A stretch of DNA of 64,000 nucleotides from Mucilaginibacter sp. UR6-1 (GTDB lineage: Bacteria; Bacteroidota; Bacteroidia; Sphingobacteriales; Sphingobacteriaceae). The position numbers were made by a program, and so were the translations under genes. Location of the stretch: positions 868,001 through 932,000 of the forward strand of contig NZ_JAJIWP010000001.1 of the NCBI RefSeq assembly GCF_020880975.1. Reading direction: 5' to 3'. This document shows positions 17,021 through 25,403 of this stretch, in pieces. Numbering within the stretch: the first letter of the stretch is position 1; every line of letters starts with the position of its first letter. The notes beneath the pieces are model-generated. The model did no database searches. It saw only the letters and a list, made by a program, of their open reading frames with translations, and had not been told where the DNA came from.

Positions 17021-18088
17021 ATGAGATCATTTAAACACAGCTACTTATTAATTCTATCAGCACTGTCGTTATTTGCGGCATCGTGCAGTAAGGATGATGA
17101 AAATCCTACTTCAACCAGTATAGGCAATGGCGTATTTATCGTAAATCAAGGTTCGTTTAACGCAAGCAATGCCTCGTTAACATTTTATAATACCGATACA
17201 AAAAAGGTAATAGCCGATATATTCTCAGCAGTAAATGGCTCTGGTTTGGGTTCAGTAGCTAATGATGCCGCTATTTACGGCTCAAAGATGTACATCACGG
17301 TTAATGTTTCGAGCACACTGGAGATCATCAATCCAAAAGATGGAAAGCTGATTAAACATATTGATATGAAAAATGGCAGCGTGAACCGCCAACCCAGGTA
17401 TGTGGCATTCTATAAAAACAAAGCCTATATCACATCATATGATAATACAGTAGCAGTACTTGACACAGCAAGCCTTGAGATAGAAAAATTCATTACCGTG
17501 GGCCGCAACCCGGAGCAAATGGCTATCGCCAATGGCAAACTATACGTAGCTAATTCAGGCGGACTTGATTTTGATAATCCTGATAAAACAGTTTCTGTGA
17601 TCGATCTGAACACAAATACTGAAATAAAAAAGATTGAAGTACCAGCCAACCCGGTAAGTCTTGCTGCTGATGCGGGTGGCGATATATATGTTATTTCAAA
17701 TGGTAATTATATAGATATAATGCCTGCGCTTACCATAATTAACAGCGCTACTGACGTGGTTAAATCAAGCGCCACGGCAGATGTAGGTTATGGTAGCCCG
17801 ATAGCTATATCAGGCAATTTAGCGTATATTATTTCAGGTGCGGGTAAAATAAATGTTTATAATACCCAAACTGACGCGGTAATCGAGGATAACTTTATAA
17901 CTGGTAACTTCAAAATAGCTACGCCTTATGCTATAGCCGTTAAAGCAAGCACCAACGAAGTTTTTATAACTGATGCCAAAGAATACAAAGGTGACGGTAA
18001 GTTATACATATTTGGCAGCAACGGCGCGGTTAAAGATAGTGCCGCCGTAGGCTTGTTTCCGGGTAAAATAGTATTTACAAACAACTAA
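17021..18088 (+). CDS. BtuG-like surface beta-propeller lipoprotein
   Basis: 355 residues. Lipoprotein signal MRSFKHSYLL...LFAASC (Cys22), then repeated propeller blades of the YncE/DUF5074 type, e.g. GNGVFIVNQGSFNASNASL, KMYITVNVSSTLEIINPKDG, KAYITSYDNTVAVLDTASL, KLYVANSGG and KTVSVIDLNTNTEIKKIEV. Bacteroides BtuG is a surface propeller lipoprotein that captures B12 with very high affinity and passes it to BtuB; its gene sits beside btuB. The family resemblance, riboswitch control and 9-nt spacing to the receptor make the same role likely here. Binding residues were not checked against BtuG, so the function is inferred. Confidence 0.82.
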   Translation: MRSFKHSYLLILSALSLFAASCSKDDENPTSTSIGNGVFIVNQGSFNASNASLTFYNTDTKKVIADIFSAVNGSGLGSVANDAAIYGSKMYITVNVSSTLEIINPKDGKLIKHIDMKNGSVNRQPRYVAFYKNKAYITSYDNTVAVLDTASLEIEKFITVGRNPEQMAIANGKLYVANSGGLDFDNPDKTVSVIDLNTNTEIKKIEVPANPVSLAADAGGDIYVISNGNYIDIMPALTIINSATDVVKSSATADVGYGSPIAISGNLAYIISGAGKINVYNTQTDAVIEDNFITGNFKIATPYAIAVKASTNEVFITDAKEYKGDGKLYIFGSNGAVKDSAAVGLFPGKIVFTNN

Positions 18089-18146
18089 TAACGGTAGTTT
18101 ACAAATTGCTATATTATCGCTAATTTCGCCTAATAATTTATAAGTG

Positions 18147-18719
18147 ATGCCGGCATACAATATGAACACCCGTAATACAGTACTCATACTAATGATAATT
18201 GGCGCTATAGCCATGCGTTTTGTTACTTTCAACTTTCAGGAGTTAAGCAACTTTACACCTGTGGGCGCGGTTGCTTTGTTTGCAGGCACCTATTTTACTG
18301 ATAAGTGGAAATCTTTTTTGGTTCCGCTATTGGTTCTATTTATAAGCAACATCGGCATCAATTACCTGTATACCGGTCACATCACGCTGTTTTCATGGTT
18401 TGATATAGTAACATATTCATGCTTTGCATTAACAGTATTCATTGGTACTTTTATTAAAAAAGTAAATATTGTAAATGTGTTGATAGGTTCGGTAGCATCA
18501 GCCGTATTATTCTGGTTAATTACTGATCTTCCATTTTTATACGGTAATTTTTATACCCATGATATTAGCGGGTACATTACATCGCTTACCAATGCGTTGC
18601 CATTTTTGCGTAATATGATCATGAGCGACGCCATCTTCGGTTTGTTACTTTACGGTGGTTTTGAATTAGCTAAAAACAAATACACCATTTTACGCAACAA
18701 GCACGAGCTTGCCATGTAA
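18147..18719 (+). CDS. Six-helix membrane protein (DUF6580-like) in the cobalamin operon
   Basis: About 191 residues and mostly hydrophobic. Roughly six membrane helices are visible, including a first TVLILMIIGAIAMRFV, then NFTPVGAVALFAGTYF, FLVPLLVLFISNIGINYLY, a Phe/Thr-rich helix, VNVLIGSVASAVLFWLITDL and a last helix, FGLLLYGGFELA. The conserved NFTPVGA motif after helix 1 suggests the DUF6580-type family. Size, helix count and membership of a riboswitch-led B12 uptake operon resemble small vitamin-binding (S-component-like) proteins, but no transport role is proven. Start is ATG 18147 (a GTG abuts it at 18144). A terminator follows. Confidence 0.75.
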   Translation: MPAYNMNTRNTVLILMIIGAIAMRFVTFNFQELSNFTPVGAVALFAGTYFTDKWKSFLVPLLVLFISNIGINYLYTGHITLFSWFDIVTYSCFALTVFIGTFIKKVNIVNVLIGSVASAVLFWLITDLPFLYGNFYTHDISGYITSLTNALPFLRNMIMSDAIFGLLLYGGFELAKNKYTILRNKHELAM

Positions 18720-18741
18720 TTGGTTATAAAACATTAAAAGC

Positions 18742-18774
18742 AAAAGCGGCCCGAAATTCGGGCCGCTTTTTTTG
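18742..18774 (+). terminator. Terminator of the cobalamin operon
   Basis: A near-continuous palindrome with arms AAAAGCGGCCCGAA and TTCGGGCCGCTTTT, ending in a run of seven T. It ends only a few bases before the sirtuin promoter box. Confidence 0.9.
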
Positions 18775-18780
18775 TTTACC

Positions 18781-18788
18781 TATATTTG
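18781..18788 (+). promoter_or_regulatory. -7 box of the sirtuin gene (TATATTTG)
   Basis: Perfect TAnnTTTG, with ATG only 4 nt further on (18793), predicting a leaderless mRNA. The upstream terminator occupies the place of the -33 region, and no TTG is seen at the usual distance. Confidence 0.5.
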
Positions 18789-18792
18789 ATCA

Positions 18793-19485
18793 ATGGAACA
18801 TATTGTAGTACTTACAGGAGCCGGTATCAGTGCCGAAAGCGGGCTTAAAACATTCAGAGATAGCGATGGGCTATGGGAAGGATACAACATTGAAGAAGTG
18901 GCTACACCGCAAGCCTGGCGCCGCAACCCTGAACTGGTACAGGAATTTTATAACATGCGCCGTAAATCGGTACTGGAGGCGCAACCCAACCAGGCACACT
19001 TTGCCCTTGCAGCGCTTGAAAGCCAATACAAGGTTACCATCATTACCCAGAATATTGACGATTTGCATGAGCGTGCAGGCTCAACCAATGTAATGCACCT
19101 ACACGGTATTATTACCAGATCGCAAAGCAGTGTTAACCCTAAACTTACTTATCCTATAAATGGCTGGGAGTTAAAAATGGGTGAGAAGTGCGAGTTGGGC
19201 TCGCAATTGCGCGCACATGTAGTATGGTTTGGTGAGGCTGTACCAATGATAGAACCAGCCGCCCGCATATGTGCACAAGCCGACATTTTTATTTTAATAG
19301 GAACCTCATTAGCGGTATACCCGGCTGCCGGATTGATAGACTACGTACCCGATGAAGTTACCAAATATGTTATTGATCCTAAAATACCAGAAGTATACAT
19401 TAAAAACGTAGTCCCGATACAAGCAAAGGCCTCAACAGGGGTAGTTAAATTGACTGAACGACTGTTAAAATCGCGCCAAATATAA
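18793..19485 (+). CDS. Sir2-family NAD-dependent protein deacylase
   Basis: 230 residues, a compact bacterial sirtuin. NAD-binding motifs are VVLTGAGISAESGLKTFRD (start), TQNIDDLHERAG and the C-terminal GTSLAVYPAAG. The catalytic His is in HLHG. The Tyr-x-x-Arg pair that lets class III sirtuins (CobB, SIRT5) accept succinyl/malonyl-lysine is present in EFYNMRRKS. The zinc module between HLHG and HVVWFGE keeps only one Cys (GEKCELGS) of the usual four, so the structural zinc is probably absent. It removes acyl groups from lysines in cytoplasmic proteins, using NAD. Its box and start codon suggest a leaderless transcript. Confidence 0.9.
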   Translation: MEHIVVLTGAGISAESGLKTFRDSDGLWEGYNIEEVATPQAWRRNPELVQEFYNMRRKSVLEAQPNQAHFALAALESQYKVTIITQNIDDLHERAGSTNVMHLHGIITRSQSSVNPKLTYPINGWELKMGEKCELGSQLRAHVVWFGEAVPMIEPAARICAQADIFILIGTSLAVYPAAGLIDYVPDEVTKYVIDPKIPEVYIKNVVPIQAKASTGVVKLTERLLKSRQI

Positions 19486-19559
19486 TTCTGTTTTAAAAAT
19501 AATGATATGATAAATACCTTTTGATCAATAACTAATAAAGATTATTTACAGTTATACTG

Positions 19560-19808
19560 CTAATAATTATATCTGAAATAAGCATCCTTAAAATCCTTAC
19601 GCATCTCTATAAACCGGGCGGCAACGGTCTTTAAAAAATCTTCATCAAGCACTTCAAAAACACTGTTTACTCCATCGGTTAAATCCATTTCGGGTATTTT
19701 ATAACTTTGCTCAAGGCTGCCTTGCTCCATCTTTACAATAAATTTATTGTTCATGTTAAGTATGGATATTTTAAAATCAGGGTGTGGTAATTCAGCAATA
19801 ATTCTCAT
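19560..19808 (-). CDS. Small hypothetical protein
   Basis: 82 residues, no recognisable domain, no signal peptide or membrane helix. It starts MRIIAELPHPDFKISILNMN and ends with a basic/aromatic helix (RKDFKDAYFRYNY). Its start overlaps the stop of the upstream monooxygenase-like gene by 4 nt, so the two are probably co-translated. It looks like a real, cytoplasmic, single-domain protein, but its function is unknown. Confidence 0.6.
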   Translation of the reverse strand: MRIIAELPHPDFKISILNMNNKFIVKMEQGSLEQSYKIPEMDLTDGVNSVFEVLDEDFLKTVAARFIEMRKDFKDAYFRYNY

Positions 19809-20509
19809 TTCTTTAATAAATTTTCCAAAGGGTTTATGCCGTTGATGGTACCATAACTGTCAACAGGTTTAAAACGGGCAAACAGTTCTTCGCTATACCA
19901 GTTTTCCTGCCTGGTTTTTTTGATTACCTCGGCGTGTTCGCGGCTTTTATAGGCAAAGGCTTTCATTTGCTGCTCACTTTTCCATAACGAAAATGTGGCT
20001 TGACGGTATACCGGTGCTTCACCTACACCAACAGATGTAATATATCCGGGCGCGTCTTTCATCAGCCTGGCTACATCATCTACATTAGCCCAAAAATTTT
20101 TAAGCTTTTTTAAACGTATGGTTGCCCTTGTTAGCACCGCAATAGGCCCGTTATACTCTTCGTTAATAACAATCGGTTTAAAGGGCTCTTTGCCATCCCA
20201 TTTGCCATGGCTTTGCAGGGGTTCACATAGCAAGGTCCAGCTTTCTGTACAAAACATTTGCCACCACTTTGTTATAAAGGAGTTTTTTTGAAAGCGATCA
20301 AAATCTTCGCGTGTATTCCAAACAGCTAATAATCCCCATTGCCGCCAATCGGGCGTAAGATCGAATGTGCCATTGCGGCCGGTGCCTAACAGTTTCCAGA
20401 AGGAGCAACCGTGTTGAAGCATTAACGGCAGCCGATGTATGGCCATGGCAAATAATGCCAGCGGCATAAACACCTTTTTATAACGCACAATTGTTAAGCT
20501 CACCGTCAT
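19805..20509 (-). CDS. CrtA/spheroidene-monooxygenase-like protein
   Basis: 234 residues. The sequence resembles the spheroidene monooxygenase family: MLQHGCSFWKLLGTGRNGTF, DLTPDWRQWGLLAVWNTRED, AVLTRATIRLKKLKNFW and FSLWKSEQQMKAFAYKSREH, i.e. two ferredoxin-like alpha/beta halves. CrtA oxidises acyclic carotenoids in phototrophs, but many homologs occur in non-phototrophic Bacteroidota beside no carotenoid genes, and none are seen here. Substrate is therefore open. It forms a two-gene unit with the small protein at 19560-19808 and is divergent from the fRMsr gene. Confidence 0.7.
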   Translation of the reverse strand: MTVSLTIVRYKKVFMPLALFAMAIHRLPLMLQHGCSFWKLLGTGRNGTFDLTPDWRQWGLLAVWNTREDFDRFQKNSFITKWWQMFCTESWTLLCEPLQSHGKWDGKEPFKPIVINEEYNGPIAVLTRATIRLKKLKNFWANVDDVARLMKDAPGYITSVGVGEAPVYRQATFSLWKSEQQMKAFAYKSREHAEVIKKTRQENWYSEELFARFKPVDSYGTINGINPLENLLKK

Positions 20510-20571
20510 CGTGCTAAATTAAAACTTTAAATTATGATAATAGGTTTATTTACTTTACTGTAAAGCTTATT

Positions 20572-20579
20572 TACATTTG
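20572..20579 (+). promoter_or_regulatory. -7 box of the fRMsr gene (TACATTTG)
   Basis: Perfect TAnnTTTG; ATG lies 4 nt downstream (20584). Predicts a leaderless transcript for a three-gene run (fRMsr, hydrolase, glycosylase). No TTG at the usual spacing. Confidence 0.5.
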
Positions 20580-20583
20580 CGTT

Positions 20584-21060
20584 ATGGCAGAAGATCTTAA
20601 AATTGTAGCGCAGGGTACCAAGCAGGAACAATACGAAACATTGATCCCTCAGATTGAAGCATTGCTTTATGGTGAAACGGACCTTGTGGCAAATTTAGCG
20701 AACGTGGCCGCCGCGCTAAAGGAACAATTCAGGTGGTTTTGGGTGGGCTTTTACCTGGTAAAGGATGATCAATTAGTGCTTGGGCCATTTCAGGGGCCGG
20801 TTGCTTGTACACGAATTGCCAAAGGCAAAGGCGTTTGCGGCTCGTCATGGGCGCGGCAGGAAACACTCATAGTACCTGATGTTGAAGCATTCCCCGGTCA
20901 TATTGCCTGCAGTTCGTTATCCCGTTCAGAAATTGTTATACCAATATTTGTGAACAACGAGGTGGTTGGCGTATTAGATGTTGACAGCTCGGAACTTAAT
21001 GAATTTGACGAAACAGACGCCTTGTATCTGGAGCAGATCATTAAACTGGTAAACTTTTAA
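20584..21060 (+). CDS. msrC: Free methionine-(R)-sulfoxide reductase (GAF domain)
   Basis: 158 residues, a single GAF domain that reduces free Met-R-sulfoxide, repairing oxidised methionine pools in the cytoplasm. The three family cysteines are present as Cys75 (VACTRIAKG), Cys85 (GKGVCGSS) and Cys109 (HIACSS), with gaps of 10 and 24 that match the spacing of the E. coli enzyme. The start MAEDLKIV lies 4 nt after a -7 box. The stop overlaps the next start (TAATG), so translation is coupled to the hydrolase. Confidence 0.93.
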   Translation: MAEDLKIVAQGTKQEQYETLIPQIEALLYGETDLVANLANVAAALKEQFRWFWVGFYLVKDDQLVLGPFQGPVACTRIAKGKGVCGSSWARQETLIVPDVEAFPGHIACSSLSRSEIVIPIFVNNEVVGVLDVDSSELNEFDETDALYLEQIIKLVNF

Positions 21061-21704
21061 TGAGTCGGATATATCTGATACCGGGCTTGGGTGCCGATTG
21101 CCGTATCTATAAAAACATTGACCTGTCGGGCCACGACGTTACCTTTGTAAACTGGATAGAACCGGATGTAACTGATACTTTAACAAGCTATGCACAAAAG
21201 CTTGTAAACAAATACAATATATATCCTAATTCAATATTAATAGGCAACTCAATGGGAGGGATGGTTGCAATAGAAATAGCAAACATCATCCCTACGAGCA
21301 AAACTATCCTTATTTCCAGCATCAAATCCTGCAATGAGGCATCAGCATACTTTTCCTTTTTTAGGCTGGTGCCTTTGTACAAGCTCATTCCGGCAAAACT
21401 GTTTACCTCTATGGGCGGTTTGGTGCGAATTGTTTTCGGAAAAATGCAGCCAGATGATCAGTCATTATTTCAGGATATGCTTAAAAACACATCGCCAACA
21501 TTTGTTAAATGGGCAATAGGCGCAATATTAAACTGGAAAAACACTACAATACCTGCCAACGTTTACCACATAGCCGGCAGCAGCGATATGCTTTTTGACT
21601 GTCGTAAAGCAACAGGTTCGCAAATAATTGAAAAGGGAACGCACATTATGATATTTGACCGTGCCGAAGAAATAAACCGGATACTTAAAAAGATACTCAC
21701 TTAA
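21060..21704 (+). CDS. Small alpha/beta hydrolase
   Basis: 214 residues with the alpha/beta-hydrolase core. The nucleophile elbow is GNSMGGMVAIE (Ser in GNSMG), and the catalytic His is in KGTHIMIFDRAEEI. There is an oxyanion-type YLIPGLGADCRIY start and no signal peptide, so it is cytoplasmic. It overlaps the gene on each side by one base (TAATG junctions), a tightly coupled trio. Substrate cannot be told; its neighbours do not suggest one. Confidence 0.85.
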   Translation: MSRIYLIPGLGADCRIYKNIDLSGHDVTFVNWIEPDVTDTLTSYAQKLVNKYNIYPNSILIGNSMGGMVAIEIANIIPTSKTILISSIKSCNEASAYFSFFRLVPLYKLIPAKLFTSMGGLVRIVFGKMQPDDQSLFQDMLKNTSPTFVKWAIGAILNWKNTTIPANVYHIAGSSDMLFDCRKATGSQIIEKGTHIMIFDRAEEINRILKKILT

Positions 21705-22306
21705 TGAAGTTACCGCATTCATTTTATCTTACTCAGGATGTTGTTGACATTAGTCGGAACTTATTAGGTAAATATCTGTTCACAAATATTGATGGCTTGC
21801 TGACGGGCGGCTACATTGTAGAAACGGAAGCTTACAATGGCATAATAGATAAAGCTTCGCACGCTTTTGGCAACAGGCGCACAGCCCGCACCGAAACCAT
21901 GTTTCAGGAAGGCGGCCGCGCCTATGTTTATTTATGCTACGGGATCCATGAAATGTTCAATGTAGTAACCGCTATTGATGGTGTACCACATGCGGTACTT
22001 ATACGTGCTATTGTACCTGTTGAGGGTATTGACATTATGCAGTTAAGGCGGAGCATGCCCGTACTAAAACCCAACATTACTGCCGGACCAGGATCTGTAG
22101 CTAAAGCATTAGGTATTTCACGTAAAATAAATGCTGTCAGTTTATTGGGTGATACTATCTGGATAGAAGACCGGGGCTTATCATTCAACGATGAAGATGT
22201 AAAAGCGGCACCGAGAATAGGGATTGCTTATGCCGGCGAGGATGCTTTATTGCCTTACCGGTTTTACCTTAAAGGTAATCCGCATGTTAGTAAGCCGAAT
22301 AAATAA
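21704..22306 (+). CDS. DNA-3-methyladenine glycosylase (AAG/MPG family)
   Basis: 200 residues, the usual size for bacterial AAG-type enzymes. It excises alkylated or deaminated purines to start base-excision repair. Motifs seen are DISRNLLGKYLFT, GYIVETEAYNGIIDKASHAF (catalytic Glu, DNA intercalation loop), GRAYVYLCYGIHEMFNVVT and the RAIVPVEGI strand with the TAGPGSVAKALGI segment. It overlaps the hydrolase by one base and is followed 37 nt later by kynureninase. Confidence 0.92.
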   Translation: MKLPHSFYLTQDVVDISRNLLGKYLFTNIDGLLTGGYIVETEAYNGIIDKASHAFGNRRTARTETMFQEGGRAYVYLCYGIHEMFNVVTAIDGVPHAVLIRAIVPVEGIDIMQLRRSMPVLKPNITAGPGSVAKALGISRKINAVSLLGDTIWIEDRGLSFNDEDVKAAPRIGIAYAGEDALLPYRFYLKGNPHVSKPNK

Positions 22307-22343
22307 GCTGTTATTAAGGTAGATTTTATTATAATTGACCAAC

Positions 22344-23633
22344 ATGAACTACCAAACCACCGCCGAATTTGCCCGGCAACTTGACACTGCCGATAAGCTG
22401 GCAACTTACCGGGATAAATTCCTTATACCACAACATAACGGGCATGATGCCATTTACCTTTGCGGCAATTCATTAGGGTTACAGCCCAGGTCAGCAAAAG
22501 AATATATTGACGAACAGTTAACGGCCTGGCAAAGTAAAGCTGTTGAGAGTTGGTTTGATGGCGACAAGCCATGGTTGAGCTACCATAAAGAAGTAGCCGC
22601 ACTTGCCGCGCCTGTTGTTGGTGCCCATACAGATGAGGTTACGGCAATGAATTCACTTACAGTAAATTTACATTTACTGCTTGTAAGCTTCTATAAACCA
22701 AATAATAAACGTTTTAAAATATTGATGGAAGCCGGTGCTTTTCCATCAGATCAATATGCTGTTGAAAGCCAGGTAAGGTTTTATGATCTTGACCCAAGTG
22801 ATGCCATTATTGAACTTAAACCCAGGAGCGGCGAGTATACTTTGCGCACAGATGATATACTGAAAGCGATAGATCAAAACAAGAATGAACTGGCGTTAGT
22901 ACTTTTTGGAGGAATAAACTATTACACCGGCCAGGTGTTCGATATGCAGGCCATAGCCAAAGCCGCACACAATGCGGGTGCATATGCAGGGTTTGACCTT
23001 GCACACGCGGCGGGTAATGTGCCTATAAAACTCCATGATTGGGATATTGATTTTGCCTGCTGGTGTTCATATAAGTATATGAATTCAGGCCCGGGAGGCA
23101 TAAGCGGCATTTTTGTGCATAAAAAGCATCACCACGATCAGTCGCTTAAGCGCTTTGCAGGTTGGTGGGGCTACCGTGAAGATAAACGATTTTTAATGCA
23201 ACCCGGCTTTGAAGCGGCAATTGGCGCCGAAGGGTGGCAGGTTAGTACCAGCCCTATATTGCTGTTAGCGCTACACAAAGCCTCGTTAGACATATTTGAA
23301 CAGGCGGGCGGTATTGCTGTGCTAAGAGAAAAAAGCATACTGCTTACCGGCTATTTTGAATACCTGATAAACACCATAAACAAAACGCAAGGGCGTGAAA
23401 TTTACAGGATAATAACACCAACGGATATAGAATCAAGGGGTTGCCAGTTATCAGTGATCTGTAATTATAAAGCAAAAGCAACATTCAATTACCTGGTAAG
23501 TAAAGGTATTATAGGGGATTGGCGCGAACCCGATGTGATCAGGCTAAGCCCGGTGCCATTATACAATACATTTAGCGAGGTATACAATGTATATATTGCA
23601 TTAAATGAAGTCATTAAAAATATTGATATATAA
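22344..23633 (+). CDS. kynU: Kynureninase
   Basis: 429 residues. A PLP enzyme cleaving L-kynurenine or 3-hydroxykynurenine to anthranilate/3-hydroxyanthranilate plus alanine. Visible are DAIYLCGNSLGLQPRSAKEY near the start, VTAMNSLTVNLHLLLVSFY, AGAYAGFDLAHAAGNVPI and the PLP-lysine segment CWCSYKYMNSGPGG. The C-terminal RGCQLSVI and RLSPVPLYN segments are also standard. I chose ATG 22344 over an in-frame TTG at 22335. No other kynurenine-pathway gene is in the window; in Bacteroidota it usually feeds NAD synthesis through quinolinate. A weak -7-like TATAATTG precedes the start. Confidence 0.96.
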   Translation: MNYQTTAEFARQLDTADKLATYRDKFLIPQHNGHDAIYLCGNSLGLQPRSAKEYIDEQLTAWQSKAVESWFDGDKPWLSYHKEVAALAAPVVGAHTDEVTAMNSLTVNLHLLLVSFYKPNNKRFKILMEAGAFPSDQYAVESQVRFYDLDPSDAIIELKPRSGEYTLRTDDILKAIDQNKNELALVLFGGINYYTGQVFDMQAIAKAAHNAGAYAGFDLAHAAGNVPIKLHDWDIDFACWCSYKYMNSGPGGISGIFVHKKHHHDQSLKRFAGWWGYREDKRFLMQPGFEAAIGAEGWQVSTSPILLLALHKASLDIFEQAGGIAVLREKSILLTGYFEYLINTINKTQGREIYRIITPTDIESRGCQLSVICNYKAKATFNYLVSKGIIGDWREPDVIRLSPVPLYNTFSEVYNVYIALNEVIKNIDI

Positions 23634-23641
23634 TAAGTTAT

Positions 23642-24499
23642 ATGATAAACTACAATCCAAAGGAGTGGTTTCGTTTTATATTTACGTTTCATCGTGCTGA
23701 TACATTGCGGGAGTTATTTCCGCTGATTATTGCTGTAGCGGCGTATGCCGCGGCCATTGAGTTTTTACTCACCAATTTACTTAAAATTGCACCGGATAAT
23801 ACCCTTACCAAAATAACCTATGTGCATCAAACCATCGGATTTCTGTTCTCTTTACTGCTGGCATTCCGCATCAATTCAGCTTATGACAGGTGGTGGGAAG
23901 GGCGTAAACTTTGGGGCAGCCTTACAAACAACAGCCGCAACCTGGCTATTAAATTACGGCATTTGATTGACAGGCCTGCGGATGTGGCATTTTTTAACTT
24001 TGCGATACCATTATATGCACGCTCGTTGATGCACCATCTGCGTGATAAATACCATCCGGAACAGCAGGATATGATCAACATTAATCCTAATAAACATGTG
24101 CCTAATCAAATAGCTTCAGCCATTATTGAACGGGTTTACAAGCTTAATAAAGAAGGCATTATTAACCAGGAGCAACTATTGAGCTTAAATCCGGAACTGA
24201 CTTCATTTACAGACATTTGCGGCGCTTGCGAGCGTATTAAAAAAACACCTATTCCGTTCTCGTACAGTGTATTTATCAAAAAATTCATCTTCACTTATAT
24301 CATGACGTTGCCTTTTGCCTGGGCATACACACTGGGATATTATACGGTACCATTTGTAGCCTTTATTTTATTTGTATTTGCAAGCATTGAATTGATTGCT
24401 GAAGAAATAGAGAATCCGTTTGGGCTTGATGCAAATGATCTGCCATTACAAAACATCAGTGACAATATCAGCCAACACGTAGGCGAAATATTTTATTAA
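23642..24499 (+). CDS. Bestrophin-family (UPF0187) ion channel
   Basis: 285 residues with about four membrane helices; bestrophins form pentameric anion (or in some bacteria cation) channels in the inner membrane. The family start RFIFTFHRADTLRELFPLII, the helix QTIGFLFSLLLAFRINSAYD, and RWWEGRKLWGSLTNNSRNLA are present. The C-terminal FASIELIAEEIENPFGLDAN segment is the conserved helix that closes the pore in this family. It starts 8 nt after kynU, and the next gene starts at the base after its stop, so it is probably co-transcribed. Ion selectivity cannot be read. Confidence 0.93.
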   Translation: MINYNPKEWFRFIFTFHRADTLRELFPLIIAVAAYAAAIEFLLTNLLKIAPDNTLTKITYVHQTIGFLFSLLLAFRINSAYDRWWEGRKLWGSLTNNSRNLAIKLRHLIDRPADVAFFNFAIPLYARSLMHHLRDKYHPEQQDMININPNKHVPNQIASAIIERVYKLNKEGIINQEQLLSLNPELTSFTDICGACERIKKTPIPFSYSVFIKKFIFTYIMTLPFAWAYTLGYYTVPFVAFILFVFASIELIAEEIENPFGLDANDLPLQNISDNISQHVGEIFY

Positions 24500-25402
24500 A
24501 TGCTGAAGATCGCTTTCGACCCGGTATACATCCATCCGTTGCCTGATGGGCATCGTTTCCCGATGCTTAAGTACGAACTTATACCCGGCCAGTTATTGCA
24601 TGAAGGTGTTATTACTGCAGAAAACCTGTTTTCACCAGCCGAATGTCCCGAAGATATAATTCTGCTAACCCACGATGCCAATTACTGGGCTGATCTGCGC
24701 GATCTGACGTTATCTCCAAAAGAGGTCAGGCGTACGGGCTTTCCACTTTCTGCCAGATTAGTTGAGCGGGAAATACGCATTGCTCAGGGAACTATTGATG
24801 GTTGCCATTTTGCATTTGATTATGGTATAGCATTTAATATTGCCGGAGGCACCCATCACGCAGGCAGCAATTGGGGAGAGGGTTTTTGCTTACTGAATGA
24901 CCAGGCAATTGCAGCTAACTACCTGTTAAATAAAAATTTAGTAGCATCAGTTTTAATTATTGATTTAGATGTTCACCAGGGCAATGGTACGGCTCAAATA
25001 TTTGAGCATGATCCTCGTGTATACACTTTATCCATGCACGGGGCTAATAATTTTCCATACAGAAAAGAGCGATCTGATAAAGACATTGACCTGGCCGACG
25101 GAACCTGTGATGATGAATATCTGTCCATTCTAAAACAAACACTTCCGCAAATCATTGATCAGCATAAACCTGATTTTATATTTTACCTGTCGGGCGTTGA
25201 CGTATTGGCTACTGATAAGCTGGGCAGGCTAAGCTTAACCCGGGAAGGCTGCATGGAGCGTGACCGATTTGTGCTGGAGCAATGCTATAGCAGTAGTATA
25301 CCTGTACAAGTAAGCATGGGAGGGGGGTACTCTCCAAATATACTTGACATCGTTGAAGCGCATTGCAATACTTACCGAATAGCTAACAATATCTACTTCT
25401 GA
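24500..25402 (+). CDS. Histone deacetylase-like (HDAC superfamily) amidohydrolase
   Basis: 300 residues. Zinc-dependent arginase/deacetylase fold that removes acetyl groups from lysines, polyamines or small substrates. The catalytic His pair is in AGGTHHAGSNWGEGFCLLND, the first zinc Asp and His in IDLDVHQGNGTAQIF, the second Asp in YLSGVDVLATDKLG, and the closing MGGGYS is present. It resembles the HDAC11/AcuC-like bacterial enzymes. It starts at the base after the bestrophin stop. Together with the sirtuin 5.7 kb upstream, the window holds two unrelated deacylases; co-regulation is not shown. Confidence 0.93.
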   Translation: MLKIAFDPVYIHPLPDGHRFPMLKYELIPGQLLHEGVITAENLFSPAECPEDIILLTHDANYWADLRDLTLSPKEVRRTGFPLSARLVEREIRIAQGTIDGCHFAFDYGIAFNIAGGTHHAGSNWGEGFCLLNDQAIAANYLLNKNLVASVLIIDLDVHQGNGTAQIFEHDPRVYTLSMHGANNFPYRKERSDKDIDLADGTCDDEYLSILKQTLPQIIDQHKPDFIFYLSGVDVLATDKLGRLSLTREGCMERDRFVLEQCYSSSIPVQVSMGGGYSPNILDIVEAHCNTYRIANNIYF

Positions 25403-25403
25403 A

